From assembly GCA_022813625.1 (NCBI GenBank), contig JAKLMB010000045.1, positions 124,001 through 188,000 of the forward strand: 64,000 nt of DNA, in the 5' to 3' direction. Source of the stretch: Aaosphaeria pasadenensis (Eukaryota; Ascomycota; Dothideomycetes; Pleosporales). The notes under the pieces were generated by a model that made no database searches, was not told the origin of the DNA, and was given only the letters and a program-made list of their open reading frames with translations. The position numbers and the translations under genes are program-made. Shown one piece after another: positions 36,334 to 48,981 of the stretch; the stretch's first letter is position 1, and the number at the start of each line of letters is the position of its first letter.

Positions 36334-38078
36334 GGCATAGCCGGCCACGGTCCCCCAAACAGACCGTGAAGACGTACACAAACGCTCGGGTCCACAGCAA
36401 CAGAAAAAAGTACATGGAAAAGTGTGACCCGCAAGCAAATCACTTCCCCCTGCATCAGCGATATCGGCGCATGGAAAGACACACACCTCTGTGGAAAATA
36501 AATCATGTTTTTCTGTTTGTAAACCAACGTTCCTCAGAGCGCGCGCACGCATGTCTCCCCCCTTTTCTACCATAATCTTCGTGCAATGCATTCGGCGTAA
36601 TTAAATGTAATGAAATGAATTGGGAAGAGGGTCGGGCTTTCAACAGAGTGTGGGAGAGGAGTACAATTATACACACATATACTCATACACTCATACACCT
36701 ACCTATACAGCAACACACCACCATCATCCTTCTTAAAGGATATTAGAAAAGGAAGGAGGGGGATATTAACGACCAAAACGCACGCACGCACGTGTTGGGA
36801 CAAGGGAGGGGATAATTAACAACTCTTTTTTATATATCCTAGCCAAACAGCTTCTTTCTTCAATACTCCATTTAACTCATTTTTATTACACATTTTTACT
36901 ACTATTTCTACACACTATCTTCCTCTTCATTCTATATTGGTGTTTCTTTTAAGATCTCTTCCCGGTTTTCTTCTTTAGGGTATGGAAGGGCATGTGCGTA
37001 ATGTAATGTAATTGTCCTTTGAATTTTCAGTATCCGGATACCGCTGATAGGAAAGGAATGGCAAAGGCAGATCGGTCTTGCTAACACTAATTAGTTTTGT
37101 TTCTCCCGTCCTCTTTTTGGCTGTTATGCCCGGGGGAAGATAGGGTTTTAACGCGGATGTACGGCATTTGAGGCGTTTTGAAGTGCTTCTCCTCTTATGG
37201 AATGCCTTGTGGCTCCTTTTACGGCCTCTTGACTTTGCCCGTCCGCTGGGTTCGATTTCTTGTAGTGCTGGGGAGGGGAGGGCATGCTAGTCTATACAGT
37301 ATACCGTTGCGATACTCTTGTATTGGTGGTAACAACAATGGTAGTCTCACTTACAATATACATCTTACAATGAGCTAAGCTACTTCAAAGGTGTTCTCGA
37401 TTGATCAACGCTCCAGGATGTACTACTTTCTTTCGACATTGTTGCTCTTGAATCGCTCGTTGGAAGTCGACTTGAATGTATGTGTTATTGTTTCATACGA
37501 CGAAAGTCTGGCTCGTGTAAATTTTTTGAGCAAGAACTTCAGAACCATACTATCAATGGATAAATCATGTATGGAACATATGGAAAAAAAAGATGACACG
37601 CAATATGTAAACTGATAGGTGGTGCTTTACAGGCTCACGTGGTCATCCTAGATTACCTTTGTGCCTCCGGCTGTGCACATAATATCGGTCGGGTGTCTCA
37701 TACCTGTCAGTCTTGGTAATTCACAGATCTACCCATTCGGCTCAGACCATGCCAATGGTTTTCAGGAATCATCACGTCAGAACCACCCGTATTGTTGAAT
37801 TATCTGTTTCACACTCTCCAACTCCAGGCCGATACCCAGGTAATTGTATCGGAGCTGCGGGACTCACCCGGATCTAACCCCATCGGGCTGTTTCATAATC
37901 GTCCGCCATTGGCCACTCCGCGGCTATTTTCGAGAGCACTATTAACATACAGCCACACCCTCTGCCACCGTTCACATACACAGCAGCACACTCCCTCAAA
38001 GTCCCACGACTTCCGCTCACCTCCTCCTCCTCCTCTCGACCTCACAGGCAGACCTCTGTCTGCCCCCACATCACCTTG
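36334..38078. other. 1.7 kb intergenic region
   Basis: The left half is probably 3' untranslated sequence of the histidine kinase (AT-rich, with several aataaa-like and tttttata stretches near 36480-36900). The right half is the promoter of the FKBP gene, with CA-rich sequence directly before the start. Short frames (66-95 codons) lack coding character. I see nothing else. Confidence 0.6.
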
Positions 38079-39674
38079 ATGCGGTTCCTCAGCACCCCCC
38101 TCCCCGCGCTCTCGCTCTCCGCCCTCCTCATCACCTCCGCCTCCGCGCAAGCCCTAGGCATCCAGGTGACCAAAGCCGTCGACTGCCAACGCAAAACCGA
38201 GTCCGGGGACCGGATATCCGTCAACTACAAGGGCACGCTCGAGAGCGATGGCAGCACGTTCGACTCCAGCTACGACCGCGGCGTCCCCTTCACGTTCAAG
38301 CTCGGCGCTGGCCAGGTGATCAAAGGATGGGATCAGGGTCTGCTGGGCATGTGCATTGGCGAGGGCAGGAAGCTGATTATTCCGCCGTCGTTTGGGTACG
38401 GGCAGGAGGCTAATGGTGCCATTCCTGCGGGTTCGACGTTAGGTAAGGGATATTTGGTGTCTTACTGGTATAGTATAGAAGCTAATGTCCGGGTGTAGTA
38501 TTCGAGACCGAACTTATGGGAATCCAGGGCGTGGATCCGGAACCTCAACCTCAACGACCGACGAGACCGGATACAAAACCCCAAGGATCGTCGGCATCGG
38601 AGGCTACTACGGAACCTACCCCGTCTCCCGCAGAGTCGAAGCCAACATCAACATCTGTTCCTGACGTGCAAGCAGCACAGCCGACAGCGACCGATATGAG
38701 CCCCATGGACGAGAACGACAACGAATGCCACTTGTTGGGATCGTACGCTCTGATTGTGCAAGGCGCGCTTGGACTTTTGGCGGTATCGTCGTTGGTGTAT
38801 AAGAGGTGGCGCGAGACTCCGCGACGACCGCTGAAGATCTGGTTTTTCGATGTGTCGAAGCAGGTTTTTGGCTCGGTTCTGCTGCATCTGGCAAACATCG
38901 TTATGTCGATGTTCTCCTCTGGGAAGTTCGATGTTGCTGCAAAGACTGTTGCCGAGGATGGTCAACAACCTAACCCATGCTCTTTCTACCTCCTTAACCT
39001 TGCAATTGACGTAAGTATTGATTTGCGAAACTACAGCGTGAATACGTGCTAATTCGAAGTAGACGACCATCGGAATTGCCATCCTCGTAGTACTCCTCAA
39101 GCTCATCCACAAGGGCGCCGCCCTGACACCTCTCGCCAACCCCCCCGAGTCGATCCGGTCCGGCAACTACGGCCAGCCCGCACGCGCAACCTGGTGGCTC
39201 AAGCAATCCTTCCTCTACTTCCTCGGGCTCCTCGGCATGAAGTTCTGCGTATTCCTCATCTTCCAGCTGCTCCCGTGGATCGCGTGGGTCGGCGACTGGG
39301 CGCTGCGTTGGACGGAGGGAAACACGACGCTCCAGATCACCTTCGTCATGTTCATCTTCCCGCTCATCATGAACGCGATACAGTACTGGATCATCGACGG
39401 CTTCATCAAGGACCCCGCGGGCAACGACAGCCACTACGCCAGCGTCGAGTCCGACGAGTCCGACAACGAGTCCGACGACGACGCATGGCTGGAACGCCAC
39501 AGGCGGAGCCGCGACGGCGGCGACAGCGACACAGAAAGAGTCGAGAGCGCTCCGCTCAAGGAAGCCAACCCCACGCCCGTTCCCATCAGGAAAGACAGCG
39601 GCAAAGACCGCGACTACGACCCCGACACCGACGGTGCTCAGGGCAGCAGCCGTGCTGGTCTCAAGATGCATTGA
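38079..39674 (+). CDS. ER-type FKBP prolyl isomerase fused to a STIMATE-like multi-pass membrane protein (495 aa)
   Basis: Exons: 38079-38442, 38499-39010 and 39063-39674. The N-terminus is a signal peptide (about 1-23). An FKBP domain follows (about 25-135) with the usual active-site set in SYDRGVPFTFKLGAGQVIKG and LIIPPSFGYG. The exon then runs without a stop through a Pro/Thr/Ser linker (about 140-195) into a membrane region with about five helices (ECHLLGSYALIVQG, SFYLLNLAID, LIFQLLPWIAWVGDW and others). This resembles the STIMATE/TMEM110 vacuolar-ER membrane family. The end is an acidic cytosolic tail rich in Asp and Ser. FKBP2-type enzymes assist folding in the ER, and STIMATE proteins act at ER-plasma membrane contacts. 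A second promoter giving a separate membrane protein from Met207 or Met210 is the alternative. Confidence 0.8.
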
Positions 39675-40093
39675 TTAGCAATGTAGGAGATGTGGGAGGG
39701 CGTTTTTAGTGTTTCATCTTCCGTCGCATTATATGTACTTTTTTTTTCTTGCATCTATTGGGTACGAATAGGACAAACAGAGTACGGGCGTGTGGTCAAG
39801 GTTGTTAATTTCGAACGTGCATATCTTGTTGATTAGAAAGACTCCCCCCCACCCCTGATAGTGAGTTATCCTGGGCCCTTTTTTTGGTGGGCGCGGACGG
39901 TTTACAAGTACATAAAATGTATGATTATCCTCTTCTATGATTGCGCCGGACGTTTCTCTCTCTCTGCCTCTCTTGCTGTGTGCTTATTGTATTAAAAATC
40001 CCGAGATCAGGGCCCAAGAACGAGTTTCTCTACGGACATTTTGAATGTCAAGGTTACCATACCACTGGCGGATCGGCGTCAAGTCGATTGATT
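39675..40093. other. convergent 3' region
   Basis: This lies between the stop codons of the FKBP fusion (+) and the acetyltransferase (-). It has T-rich and C-rich tracts and no gene. Confidence 0.6.
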
Positions 40094-41011
40094 TCACGCC
40101 TCCTTCCCATCTCGTTCACGCTCCCACTTCGCCGGCCTACGCATGAGCTGTTTACAAGTCAGTCTTCCATCCAATATCGTTACTTAATCCCCTCCCTTCC
40201 CCTCTTCTCCCCAACTCCCCCAAAGTCACCAAAAAAACGAAAAGAAAAAACGGAAAAAAAAAACAGCACTCACAATAAACTCAAAAACCTCCCCTCCCTC
40301 CTCATACGCCCCCAAATCCAACTCCACCACCTTGACCCTCTCGAACCCAAACCGCGCATACAGCGGCTCCCCCATCGGACTCGCCTCAAGATAGCACTCC
40401 ACATTCCTCTTATCCGCCTCCCTGCACCCCCAATCCACGAGCAGCCCCCCCGCGCCCTTCCGATGGTGCTCCGGGTGCGTCACCAGCGTGTACAACACGT
40501 AGTGCGGGCGATCTCCCAGTATCTCCCTGCGGTTGTCGTTGAAGAGCGTGAGCAGCGCGGTGAAGACTTCCGGGTTGGATTCGGGGTAAGGGGCGGGGAT
40601 CGTGAGGCCGGCTTCGACTTCGGGCCAGGGGCGCGGGGAGGGGATGGCGTGTGTGGGGACGGTGAAGGGGAGGGAGAAGCGGTTGAGGGTTGGGGAGGCG
40701 GATTCCTGGGTGAGGATCGAGGAGGGCCCGACGTACCGCCAGCGGGCGCCGGCGATCATGGCGGAGGTGGAGGAGTCGCGGCAGGACATGTAGAGCCAGC
40801 CTTTGGAGGCGTCGGTGATCTCGAGGACGGTGTCGGAGATGACTTTTTGGAGGGTCGTGGTGGAGGGGGGGGAAGAGTAGAGGAGTTTGTTGATGGTGGG
40901 TTTGAAGGTTTCGTGCCGGATGGATTGGTAGAGGTGGGCTTCTGATGGGAGGAGAGGGGAGATCTTGTGGGCGGGTTTGGGGTTCGAGGGTGCGGAGGGT
41001 TGTGATGCCAT
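40094..41011 (-). CDS. GNAT-family N-acetyltransferase (263 aa)
   Basis: Two exons, 41011-40274 and 40147-40094. The intron has a strong GTGAGT donor and a long T-rich body; the last 17 residues (LMRRPAKWERERDGKEA) come from the second exon. Without splicing the frame would run into a run of phenylalanines, which is clearly intronic. The acetyl-CoA-binding motif A is visible (YVLYTLVTHPEHHRKGAGG, with the R-x-G-x-G/A loop), followed by a typical LYARFGFERV strand. This layout is that of the many fungal GNATs that acetylate small molecules or proteins; the substrate is not predictable. The gene converges on the FKBP-STIMATE gene. Confidence 0.85.
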
Positions 41012-42643
41012 GTTGTGTGGTGGTGATGTTGGGGTTTGGTGGTGTTTGTTATGTGATGGCTGGCGTTTTGAAGGTCCAGATGGGACTGTGTTTTGAGGTC
41101 GAGATACTGCAGGATTGGAAAACCAGGTATTGTCGGAATTGAGAAATTGTTCTGTTTCTATGTCCGCTACAATTTGACTTGGTCGTTATCGCGTCCGGAA
41201 TTCAGCTATAAACGTTGTGTTCAGATATTCCAATGAGTCATCCGACGGCGCGCCCTATATCAAACATGAATCAGAACAGTTCAGATCGTCAAGTGGGAGA
41301 TTGGAGAAAATACAAAAATTCCGTCCGTAACGGCGAACAAACAACTCTTTGAGTCAGATTGTTTTTCTAGAGGTGGAGAAATCGATGAGCGCCTTGCTCT
41401 ATTCCGAACATTGATATATTTACGTACGTACTGGGTACTTGTAGTGGAGAACTTTTCCTGACCTACTATCTGCTAAAGTAGATATTTTGTAGATGTTTTG
41501 TTCCGACCTCGGCAGATCGGAATCCCGCGAGTGAGCGGATATGAATCGATCGGAATGGGACGTAAGTCGGAGACGAACGTTATAATAACGGCATTTCGAG
41601 CATGGTCTTGTATATCTGCGAGGTAAGAACTGGAGCTAGGAGATGGTTCTTCCCCACTGGTTATGCGCGCTACACGCCGCCACGCGGGACCGGGAACAGA
41701 ACAGGTCTGCTATGGAGATTTCGACGGAGCTTGCCGTGTAGATGTAACGAGTGTGGTAAATATACATATTCGAGGTGGTGCTCCGTATGTACGTTGTAGC
41801 ACTGCATATAGTGAGACGTTATGACACTGATAAAGCAGTGCCTAGGTGGTGCCGGCAGGAGCTGTCACTATGCTCTTGCGTAAATATGCTCGTATTTGCG
41901 TAGTGCAGTCCCGCCTAGAGGTTTGCGTCATACCACGAAGGTATGCCGCACTGCTACTATACCTATGCAGTGATGCATGCCGTCTGATGAATCTCAGTGT
42001 CTGTATACAGCGATTTGCCTGCCTGTGACTGAGTCATTCTCCTCACTGCGTGAACCTACACGGAGGCCTATCTGAACAAAGGGCAGAGTAGAATAAGGCA
42101 AAGTGGATAGGGGAAGCCATGCCCATAGCGAAGAGCCAGCCTTCTCTCCCTGACTATCCAAGCAGGCATGGGACGATAATCGGTACGTACCCATAGGGTC
42201 CATAGCCATAAGTGTCATAGGGGGGAGGGGGCCAACAAGGTACAAGACTCGAGTCTCGTCCCTCGTTCTTAAGCCCATTCAACGAATTTCCCAACACGGC
42301 AAGCAAAGTGAAATTCCATCGAATCCAGTGTCATCATTGCTCATGAACGTCGTCGTTGCCATTGGCTTAACGACGACGACTTACATTCACTCATCCGTGA
42401 TTGGTCGGATGTACGGGCCTGCTTAGCTCCGAATGAGCTTCCCGCACCCGCGCGCTAGTACGGATTAGGAAGAATGCTACTTCTGAGTGAGGGGACTCGA
42501 GGGAGAAATGTCTAACGTCATACAAGCCGCGTATTAACAATCAACATTGACGACTATGTAAATGAGTGTTGCTCTCTTCCCCGCCTTGTAACACTTGCTT
42601 TGCTTTTGCACACTTCAGCACCTATAGAGGTAGTAGCTCCAAG
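41012..42643. other. 1.6 kb gene-free region between divergent genes
   Basis: This is the promoter region of the acetyltransferase (-) and the cytochrome b561 gene (+). All frames are below 95 codons and lack features. No RNA gene was recognised. Confidence 0.6.
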
Positions 42644-43633
42644 ATGGCTTCAGCGACCGGCATCCCAGAAAACTACAACAGCAATGACGCAGCTCCACGG
42701 GAGGGATTGGGAGAGGATGAACCGCTGCTGGGACGCCGCGGGGATGCCAGTCAAGAAGACGGCCAGCCAATTTACAAGAACCTCTGGATAGGTATGGAAC
42801 ATAACAGAGAAACCTTTCGCGTCTTATAGCAATGGTATAACTGACAACCCTCCCCAGGCACCGCACCCGTCGCTCAAGCCGGCATATGGATCGTAAGCTC
42901 CCCCTCAACACCACTACCAATCCAACTCCAATCCCAATCCAAATTCAACATACTAACACACCCAACCTCCAGCTCACAGCCATAATCTGGGGCGCCATAT
43001 TCTCGCACCCCCTGATCTTCTTCTCTCCCCACCCAGTACGTCCCTCCCATCCCATCCCCTTCCCTCCCTCATCCCCCCTCCCCCTCCCCTTACCAAACCA
43101 CTGTCCTAACACGAACACAACCGCAGCTCCTGAACACCGCCGCCCTCCTCCTCCTCACCCAATCAACCCTCCTCCTCCAACCCACGCACACCGCCCCTCA
43201 GAAACGCCTCGGAACCCTCCTCCACGCCCTCCTCAACACCCTCTCCACCCTCCTCCTCCTCGCCGGCCTCCTCATCATCGAAATCAACAAAATCTCCCAC
43301 AGCGGGACGCACTTCGTCTCCCCGCACGCGATCCTCGGCCTCGCGTTCTACATCCTCATCGCGTTGCAGGTGGTCGTGGGGGTGACGCAGTACTGGGTTC
43401 CTGCGTTGTATGGCGGCGAGGAGAGGGCGAGGGGGGTTTGGAAGTATCATCGTGTGGGCGGGTATGTGACGCTGGGGGTCGGGGTCGGGACGGTGGTCGC
43501 GGCGAGCTGGACGGATTATAATGTCAATGTGCTGGGGGTGAGGCATTGGGGGGTTATTTTGGCGGGGGTGCTGGTGGTGCTGGGGGTGGGCGCGAGGGTT
43601 AGGTTGGCGAAGTTGGGGTGGAAGAGGGGGTAG
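42644..43633 (+). CDS. cytochrome b561-type transmembrane electron carrier (250 aa)
   Basis: Four exons: 42644-42791, 42858-42892, 42973-43035 and 43127-43633. After an acidic cytosolic N-terminus with a DEPLLGRR motif (a possible sorting signal) come five or six hydrophobic helices. Four histidines sit in the positions expected for the two b-type hemes: His73 (IFSHPLIF), His115 (TLLHALLN), His149 (VSPHAILG) and His190 (WKYHRVGG). CYB561-domain proteins move electrons across vesicle or vacuole membranes, from ascorbate or similar donors to ferric chelates or radicals. No DOMON domain is attached, so this is the membrane-only form (CYB561D2-like). The second exon, only 35 bp, is supported by frame and good splice sites. 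Confidence 0.88.
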
Positions 43634-44502
43634 GTAAGTGGTTAGGGGAGAGAGGGAGGAGGGGGAGTGGATGGATGGATGGATGGGGTGGTGAGGTTGG
43701 TGGGAGTCATGCAATGGGGAGAAAATATGTTTGTTGACACTGTCGTCTTTCTTTTTGGCCTGAGTTTGGCGTTGGGGATGGGGGTTTTCCTTGTTACGAC
43801 GAGATGTGGGCGAGTATATCGAACGATCATACACAAAACAGGCGTATTTGTGTATGCCTGGTGGATGGGTATAATTGATCCATCACGCACATCAATTGAA
43901 TATCACAACCCAAAACCACCACATCACTCATACGTTCAGATGCTTGAATATCGTTCATGGAAGGAAGCAACGTTGTATTGTTTGACAGTCTTGATACTTC
44001 ACGTACCCTGTGACTGAGTAAAATAGGCCGGCTAGCCGAGCTCTATAGAGGTACATATCCTCACAAGGATACAGATACCGTTGGCTTGCTTTGATCCTCC
44101 CGTCCTTTCCCCTTTTCTTCTCTCCTACGCCAAAAAGAGACCATGTGAGTGAGGTAGGCCAATATCTCTGGTTGGTGCCCCCTTCGCTCTGGTATAATTG
44201 TACCCCGGAACATGGCGATTCAAAAAGGTCCTTGACAGGATTTGCCTATTTGATTCTGCCCCCCAAAAACAAAAGAAAAGAGAACAAATGAGACTGATGT
44301 GCGAGCAAGAAACGCCGTTTTGATATGCGATTGTACAATGTGACCGACAGAAAGAAATAGCAGATTGGAGATATGCAATGTTTACGGATCCCGGGATCCA
44401 AATGGCGACGCGCTCGTCCGGTGACGTAACGGTGGAAATTCGAAAGTAGCATGGGTATAACAGTAATAGTGGTAGTGGGATATGCTTCTAGTAAGTATCC
44501 GT
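43634..44502. other. 0.9 kb 3' region between convergent genes
   Basis: It begins with a GGAGGGGGAGT/TGGA-rich stretch including (TGGA)n at 43668-43687. Only short frames follow, and no gene was found. Confidence 0.6.
43668..43687. repeat. TGGA microsatellite
   Basis: Five consecutive TGGA units lie just after the cytochrome b561 stop codon. Confidence 0.8.
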
Positions 44503-46545
44503 TTACTCCAAATCCTCGGGTCTCTTGACTGGTGATGCTCGCGAAGGGGCATCTGTCGCTGGTCGCTCGGCTTGTGCGCTCGGTGGTAGACTGGGTGCAG
44601 CCCTGAGCGGGTTTCGCGCGCTCGAACTCGTAGCTACTGTGCCTGAATCCGGGTCTCTGGTGCGCACGGGTTGGTAGTCTTCCTGCACGCTGATGTGTGC
44701 CTTCATCCTCGCCTCGTCCCTCATCTTCTTGAACTTGATCCAATTGTAGGCAGCAATGCTAAGGATAGTGACAAAGAGACCGGTGATATTGATGGGTGTA
44801 AGGGGATCCTTGAAAACGAGGTTGGCAGTTGTGATCGTGACGACCTCCTTGAAGATACCGCAAATGCTTAGCGTCACGACGGACGTTCGCTTCAGCAGAG
44901 CAAATTCCGAAGACGTCATGAAAAAAGCAAGACATCCGGGAAACAGGAGGATGCCAATGCCGAGCGCAACACCCTTCTCGGCGAAGAGGTTGGAGAGACC
45001 TTCAGACAGAGCTCCAAAGCCCTCGACCGGAACGGCAAGGATGAAAAGACTGACGAACATGACAGGAGCAAGAAAGAATATCGAGGAAAATGGATTCGAG
45101 GTGGCAGGGTTGCGGAGAAGGAGGATCTGGGTCAGAGACCAGCGGAATCCCGAAGAGCACGCGGAGGCCATGACGAGGATAAATCCAAGAACATGGAAAG
45201 CGGTTTCGCCGGCCACCATCATGACAACACCTACTGTCATGACGCAGATGATGAGAACCAGTCGCCAGGACGGTTGCTCGAGACGGAATAGGAAAGCGAA
45301 TATCAGTACGAAACCCAATGCTGAAGACTTGCACATAGCTAGACTTGACGTTAGTGATGCCGAGACGGACGCAGTGGACACGCCACTACTTACTGAAAAA
45401 TGTCAATGAAATAAACTTCAAACTCATATTGCCCAGGCCAATATCCATTCCGGTCGCTGCACCACAGGGCCCAATGCGTGAAAAATAGAACCATTTCGTC
45501 ATCAATGGCTTTTTGGTATCTACGGGTTCACGAGAGCGCGAATCGGCGGGGGTAAGAGAGTCGTGTCGTGGCCGGAACGAGGGTATCATAAACAGAACGA
45601 GAGACGATAGTGTGAATTGAACAATCATGTGCAAGCATGTCGTGAAAAGCGGGAAGGGAAAGATGTGTTGTGTCTGGCCGTCGCCCTTGTCCGTCTTGAA
45701 CATCCATTTGTTGTAAACGGAGATGGAAATGGAAAATAGGTACCTAGACGGGAGACATTGGTTAGGTGTCGCGTGCTACATCAGTCCGACGTTGGGAGAA
45801 CTCACCAAAGACCAATTAAGAGAGCATTTATGAGCATGGAACGGATGAGGTTCTCGTTCGCCAGTTTCTCCTCGTCCTTCCCAAACTTGACCTCCTCGAC
45901 GATGCGCTGATCGAGTCGCGTGTTCCGCCTCTTTCTCCTTCGGCGACGCCTCCTATCTCTCCCCGTAAGTCCAGTCTCCTCGTCATCCTCGAGCCCGTCT
46001 CGTGAGCTCATGTCGTCGAGTTCGAAATCTGTGCTGTCTGTCTCTGAGGAGGAATCGGTGCGGGAGCGCTCGCCGGAATCGCTATCGTCCTCGCCCTCCT
46101 CGGGAATGTGATCTGAGCGATGTCTCCTATGCTTCCTGGACTCTTTCCTCGCAGGGACGTTGACGCTGGCGAGAGAGGAGGAGCGGCGGCGAGCTTGTTG
46201 CGTGACAGGTTCCCCATCCATGCTCGGGGTCTGTTGGTGTGTGAAATTGACTAGGACGGGGGAGCGAACGACGTGCGGACGAGCGTCGTCGCGAGTAGGG
46301 AGACGATCTCCAACGTGTTCGGATTGGTTACGGAGGTGGTGGAGTTCGGAGGTTGCGCTGGCAGTAGTGGAGGAAGGAGGGTTGGAGAAAGTTGCGAGAG
46401 GGAAGGCATCGGCTGGATGCGATAATGATGATGAGGAGAAGGAGGAGGAGTCAGGATCCACAGGGTAGTTAAGACGGTGAGTGGATTCCTGGTGGTGTTC
46501 TTCCAGCCAACGATCAACAGTTGCAGCGGTGGGTTCGGCTACCAT
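44503..46545 (-). CDS. triose-phosphate/nucleotide-sugar transporter family protein, SLC35C2-like (641 aa)
   Basis: Three exons: 46545-45806, 45743-45394 and 45338-44503. I took ATG 46545 (MVAEPTAATVDRW), because further upstream the frame has no ATG. The first 215 residues are a disordered Ser/Arg/Asp-rich cytosolic domain with acidic clusters and a run of arginines (DRRRRRRRKRR). About ten transmembrane helices follow, with DMT/TPT features: SISVYNKWMF near the first helix, GLGNMSLKFISLTFFTMCKSS and SGFRWSLTQILL. The tail is long and polar. Members sit in Golgi or ER membranes and exchange phosphorylated sugars or nucleotide sugars; SLC35C2 has been linked to fucosylation. The substrate is unknown here. 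The basic N-terminal extension is common in fungal homologues. Confidence 0.88.
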
Positions 46546-48981
46546 GAGCACAAGCAATGGCTCGTCGGCTCGCCGGTGATGAATGGTCAAATCAGGACTA
46601 CGGAATGGCTACAGGACAGGAGAGGAAAGGACAGAACAGGAAATCATAACATAATCGGATCTAATCCAAGACCGGGACGAAATTGTACAGAACAAGGTTC
46701 CGGTTAGAGCAGTTGTTAGAGAGGATCTAGAGAGATGAGAGATGAGATGGTGAGATGTGAGAGGGAGAAGAGAGGAGAGTCAGGGAAGAGGCGCCAGGGG
46801 GGAACAGCGTGATGCCAGTTAGCGCATCTTGGCCTCCGCGTGATCCGGACCCTCATACACCAGACATGTCCCTTATTCTCCACTCATACCATACAACTAA
46901 GAAGAATACCATACCATATTTGCAACATCTTTGTATGTTCTCCGTGTCGTACCGTACAAGCAAGTACTAATCTAATACAGAAAGAAGAGGGGAAGAGTCT
47001 TACGCAGGGTGCAAGAGTGGGCCATCAATAATACGATCAGATCTCTTGCCACATGGAAGAAAATACGCGACTGCATACAATCCGATAGAATACAATTTCT
47101 TTACGGAGAATATAGTCATTCATACGTACCTACATCTGAGAAGTGATCAGGTGGAAGAATAGACATAGAATGGACCAAACCCTTCAACACCGGACGCAAC
47201 TCGTACATACCATCACAGCTAAGCGAGCATGAGACGGCTTTCCGACTGGTGATTACAATTGGGTTTATGGCCATGTGTGCATGTGTATTTTACAAGTTAC
47301 AGTATGAGAATTGGGCAAACGTGTTGTCTCCATGGCATTGGCAGGGATGATGACGGCTTACTTTGTCCACCTGGACACGCTTACCACAGCACACCGAAAC
47401 CCCACACTTTTCCAACAACCGACATTACCCTGCTGCACTTTACGCCCACATTTGGGCATACATACCCTCATAGTAAAGCGGTCTGCTAGGATCTAGTCTG
47501 GTCTCCTGCTCTGCTGGTTTCGCTCGACTTGCGCTTTCATCAACTGACTGACTGACTGCCCGACTGACCGACTCCGCTAGTCCAAAGGTCCCAAGTGACC
47601 AGCGCACCAAAGAAGTCTGGACCGTGTGCAGATCGGCATTCTTCCACATCCCACCATCAAACCGCAAGGCTCACAGAGCATCAGCGATGTCATCCATGCA
47701 GTACCATCATAAGCCAACAAATACGAGTAAGATCGATCGGGATCCGACCTAGGAGGCTGGGAGTGATGACGAGCCGATCCATAGTGCTTGGCCTGACGAA
47801 CCTCCAATACAAACGACACTGTGCAATGATCCAAGGCTCCAAGCTGTAAACATTTATTTGATCGACGATTTGAAGGATCGTTAAGCCCGCCCCTGAATCA
47901 CAAAAGAAATCCCATCATACTGGGTGCAATACTGCAAACCTCATCAGACACTTTGGCCAGAACTTGATCGCGCTACCTAGGTCGAAAACAATTAAAACTC
48001 TAAAACTGCAAATGTAGACGTCATCATGAGCTACACACAACTCTGCCATCAGCATCTCTTTTGCCAGTAACCGTCCACTGCCGTCACACCTCACCTCAGC
48101 TCGGTAAGCGATTCCTATCAAGGATAGTAGATGAAAGATCCCACGCGACACCCATCCCATCCCATGCCAAAGTTGGGAAATCCCATTCCGCGGGTACGCA
48201 GATGCAACCTTTCACCATGTTAAACATGGGTGATCAATTTGTTCCAGATGAAAACAACCAACGCCAATTGCAGCCACTGCTCCTAACAGATTGCGAAAGA
48301 AACAACAACACATAGCACATACCAGTATATCCAATCAGCAATACAACCAATCACAACCAAAAGATCTCTCAGCCTTGTATACCTCATCTATCGTCGTGAA
48401 CCTCTAATATACACCTGCACGAGCCCCTAGCAGACAAAGACGTCAAAAGTAATGAAAACTTCTTCTCCTCATGAAGTTTTCAATCAAATGCCTTGTTTGA
48501 TGTTGAGCTTGATAATTAATGATGATGATGCTGGTTGTGTTGGAAAGAAAAGAAAAGAAACCAAATCAATCGATACACGGGGGATTTTTGTTTTTAAAAA
48601 AAAAGTCTATACTTTTGTCTTTATATGTGAGGAGGTTCTAGCTGTCTATGTACGGAGTAGGTGTTGTGTTATTGAGTGCGGTTTGCTTTGGATTCTTTCG
48701 TGTGGCTGGGAGCGAGACCGATGTATCGTGAGTAAGGGATGAATGCAGAGTCCCCACGCCACGCCGTGCTGCCCTGTTGAACTATGCAGAACCAACAAGA
48801 TTCCAAAAAATGTATACATCCAAACCCAGAATTCGTTGTGAAAGCTTTGCGTCCCTCCCCTTCATCCCCACCTGCACGGAACACGCGCAGACACGCGACG
48901 TGATATATCCAAATCCCTCCCCTTATTCAACAGAATATGCCAAAAACGAGACGACGAATCGGTTTATGGGGCCGAGAAACC
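46546..48981. other. 2.4 kb gene-free region
   Basis: This is the promoter of the transporter gene (G/A-rich on the plus strand near 46600-46800) and the 3' region of the helicase gene. All frames are short and overlapping. A poly-A/T tract lies near 48590. No RNA gene or repeat element is seen. Confidence 0.6.

Noticed and set aside
36480..36900. AT-rich aataaa- and tatata-like stretches as a possible RIP-mutated repeat
   Set aside because: The stretch is short, lacks a repeated partner and has no TpA excess extending beyond what a 3' untranslated region shows.
39941..40945. 334-codon plus-strand frame
   Set aside because: It is antisense to the GNAT acetyltransferase. Its product is Pro/Arg then Gly-rich, as expected from the complement of a GC-rich gene.
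44380..44405. Palindromic ggatcccgggatcc near 44387
   Set aside because: It is a short self-complementary stretch made of restriction-like sites, with no partner repeat or terminal duplications to suggest a mobile element.
45002..45334. Alternative minus-strand frame and plus-strand frames over the transporter gene
   Set aside because: They share the DNA of the transporter exon, which has clear membrane helices in the accepted frame.
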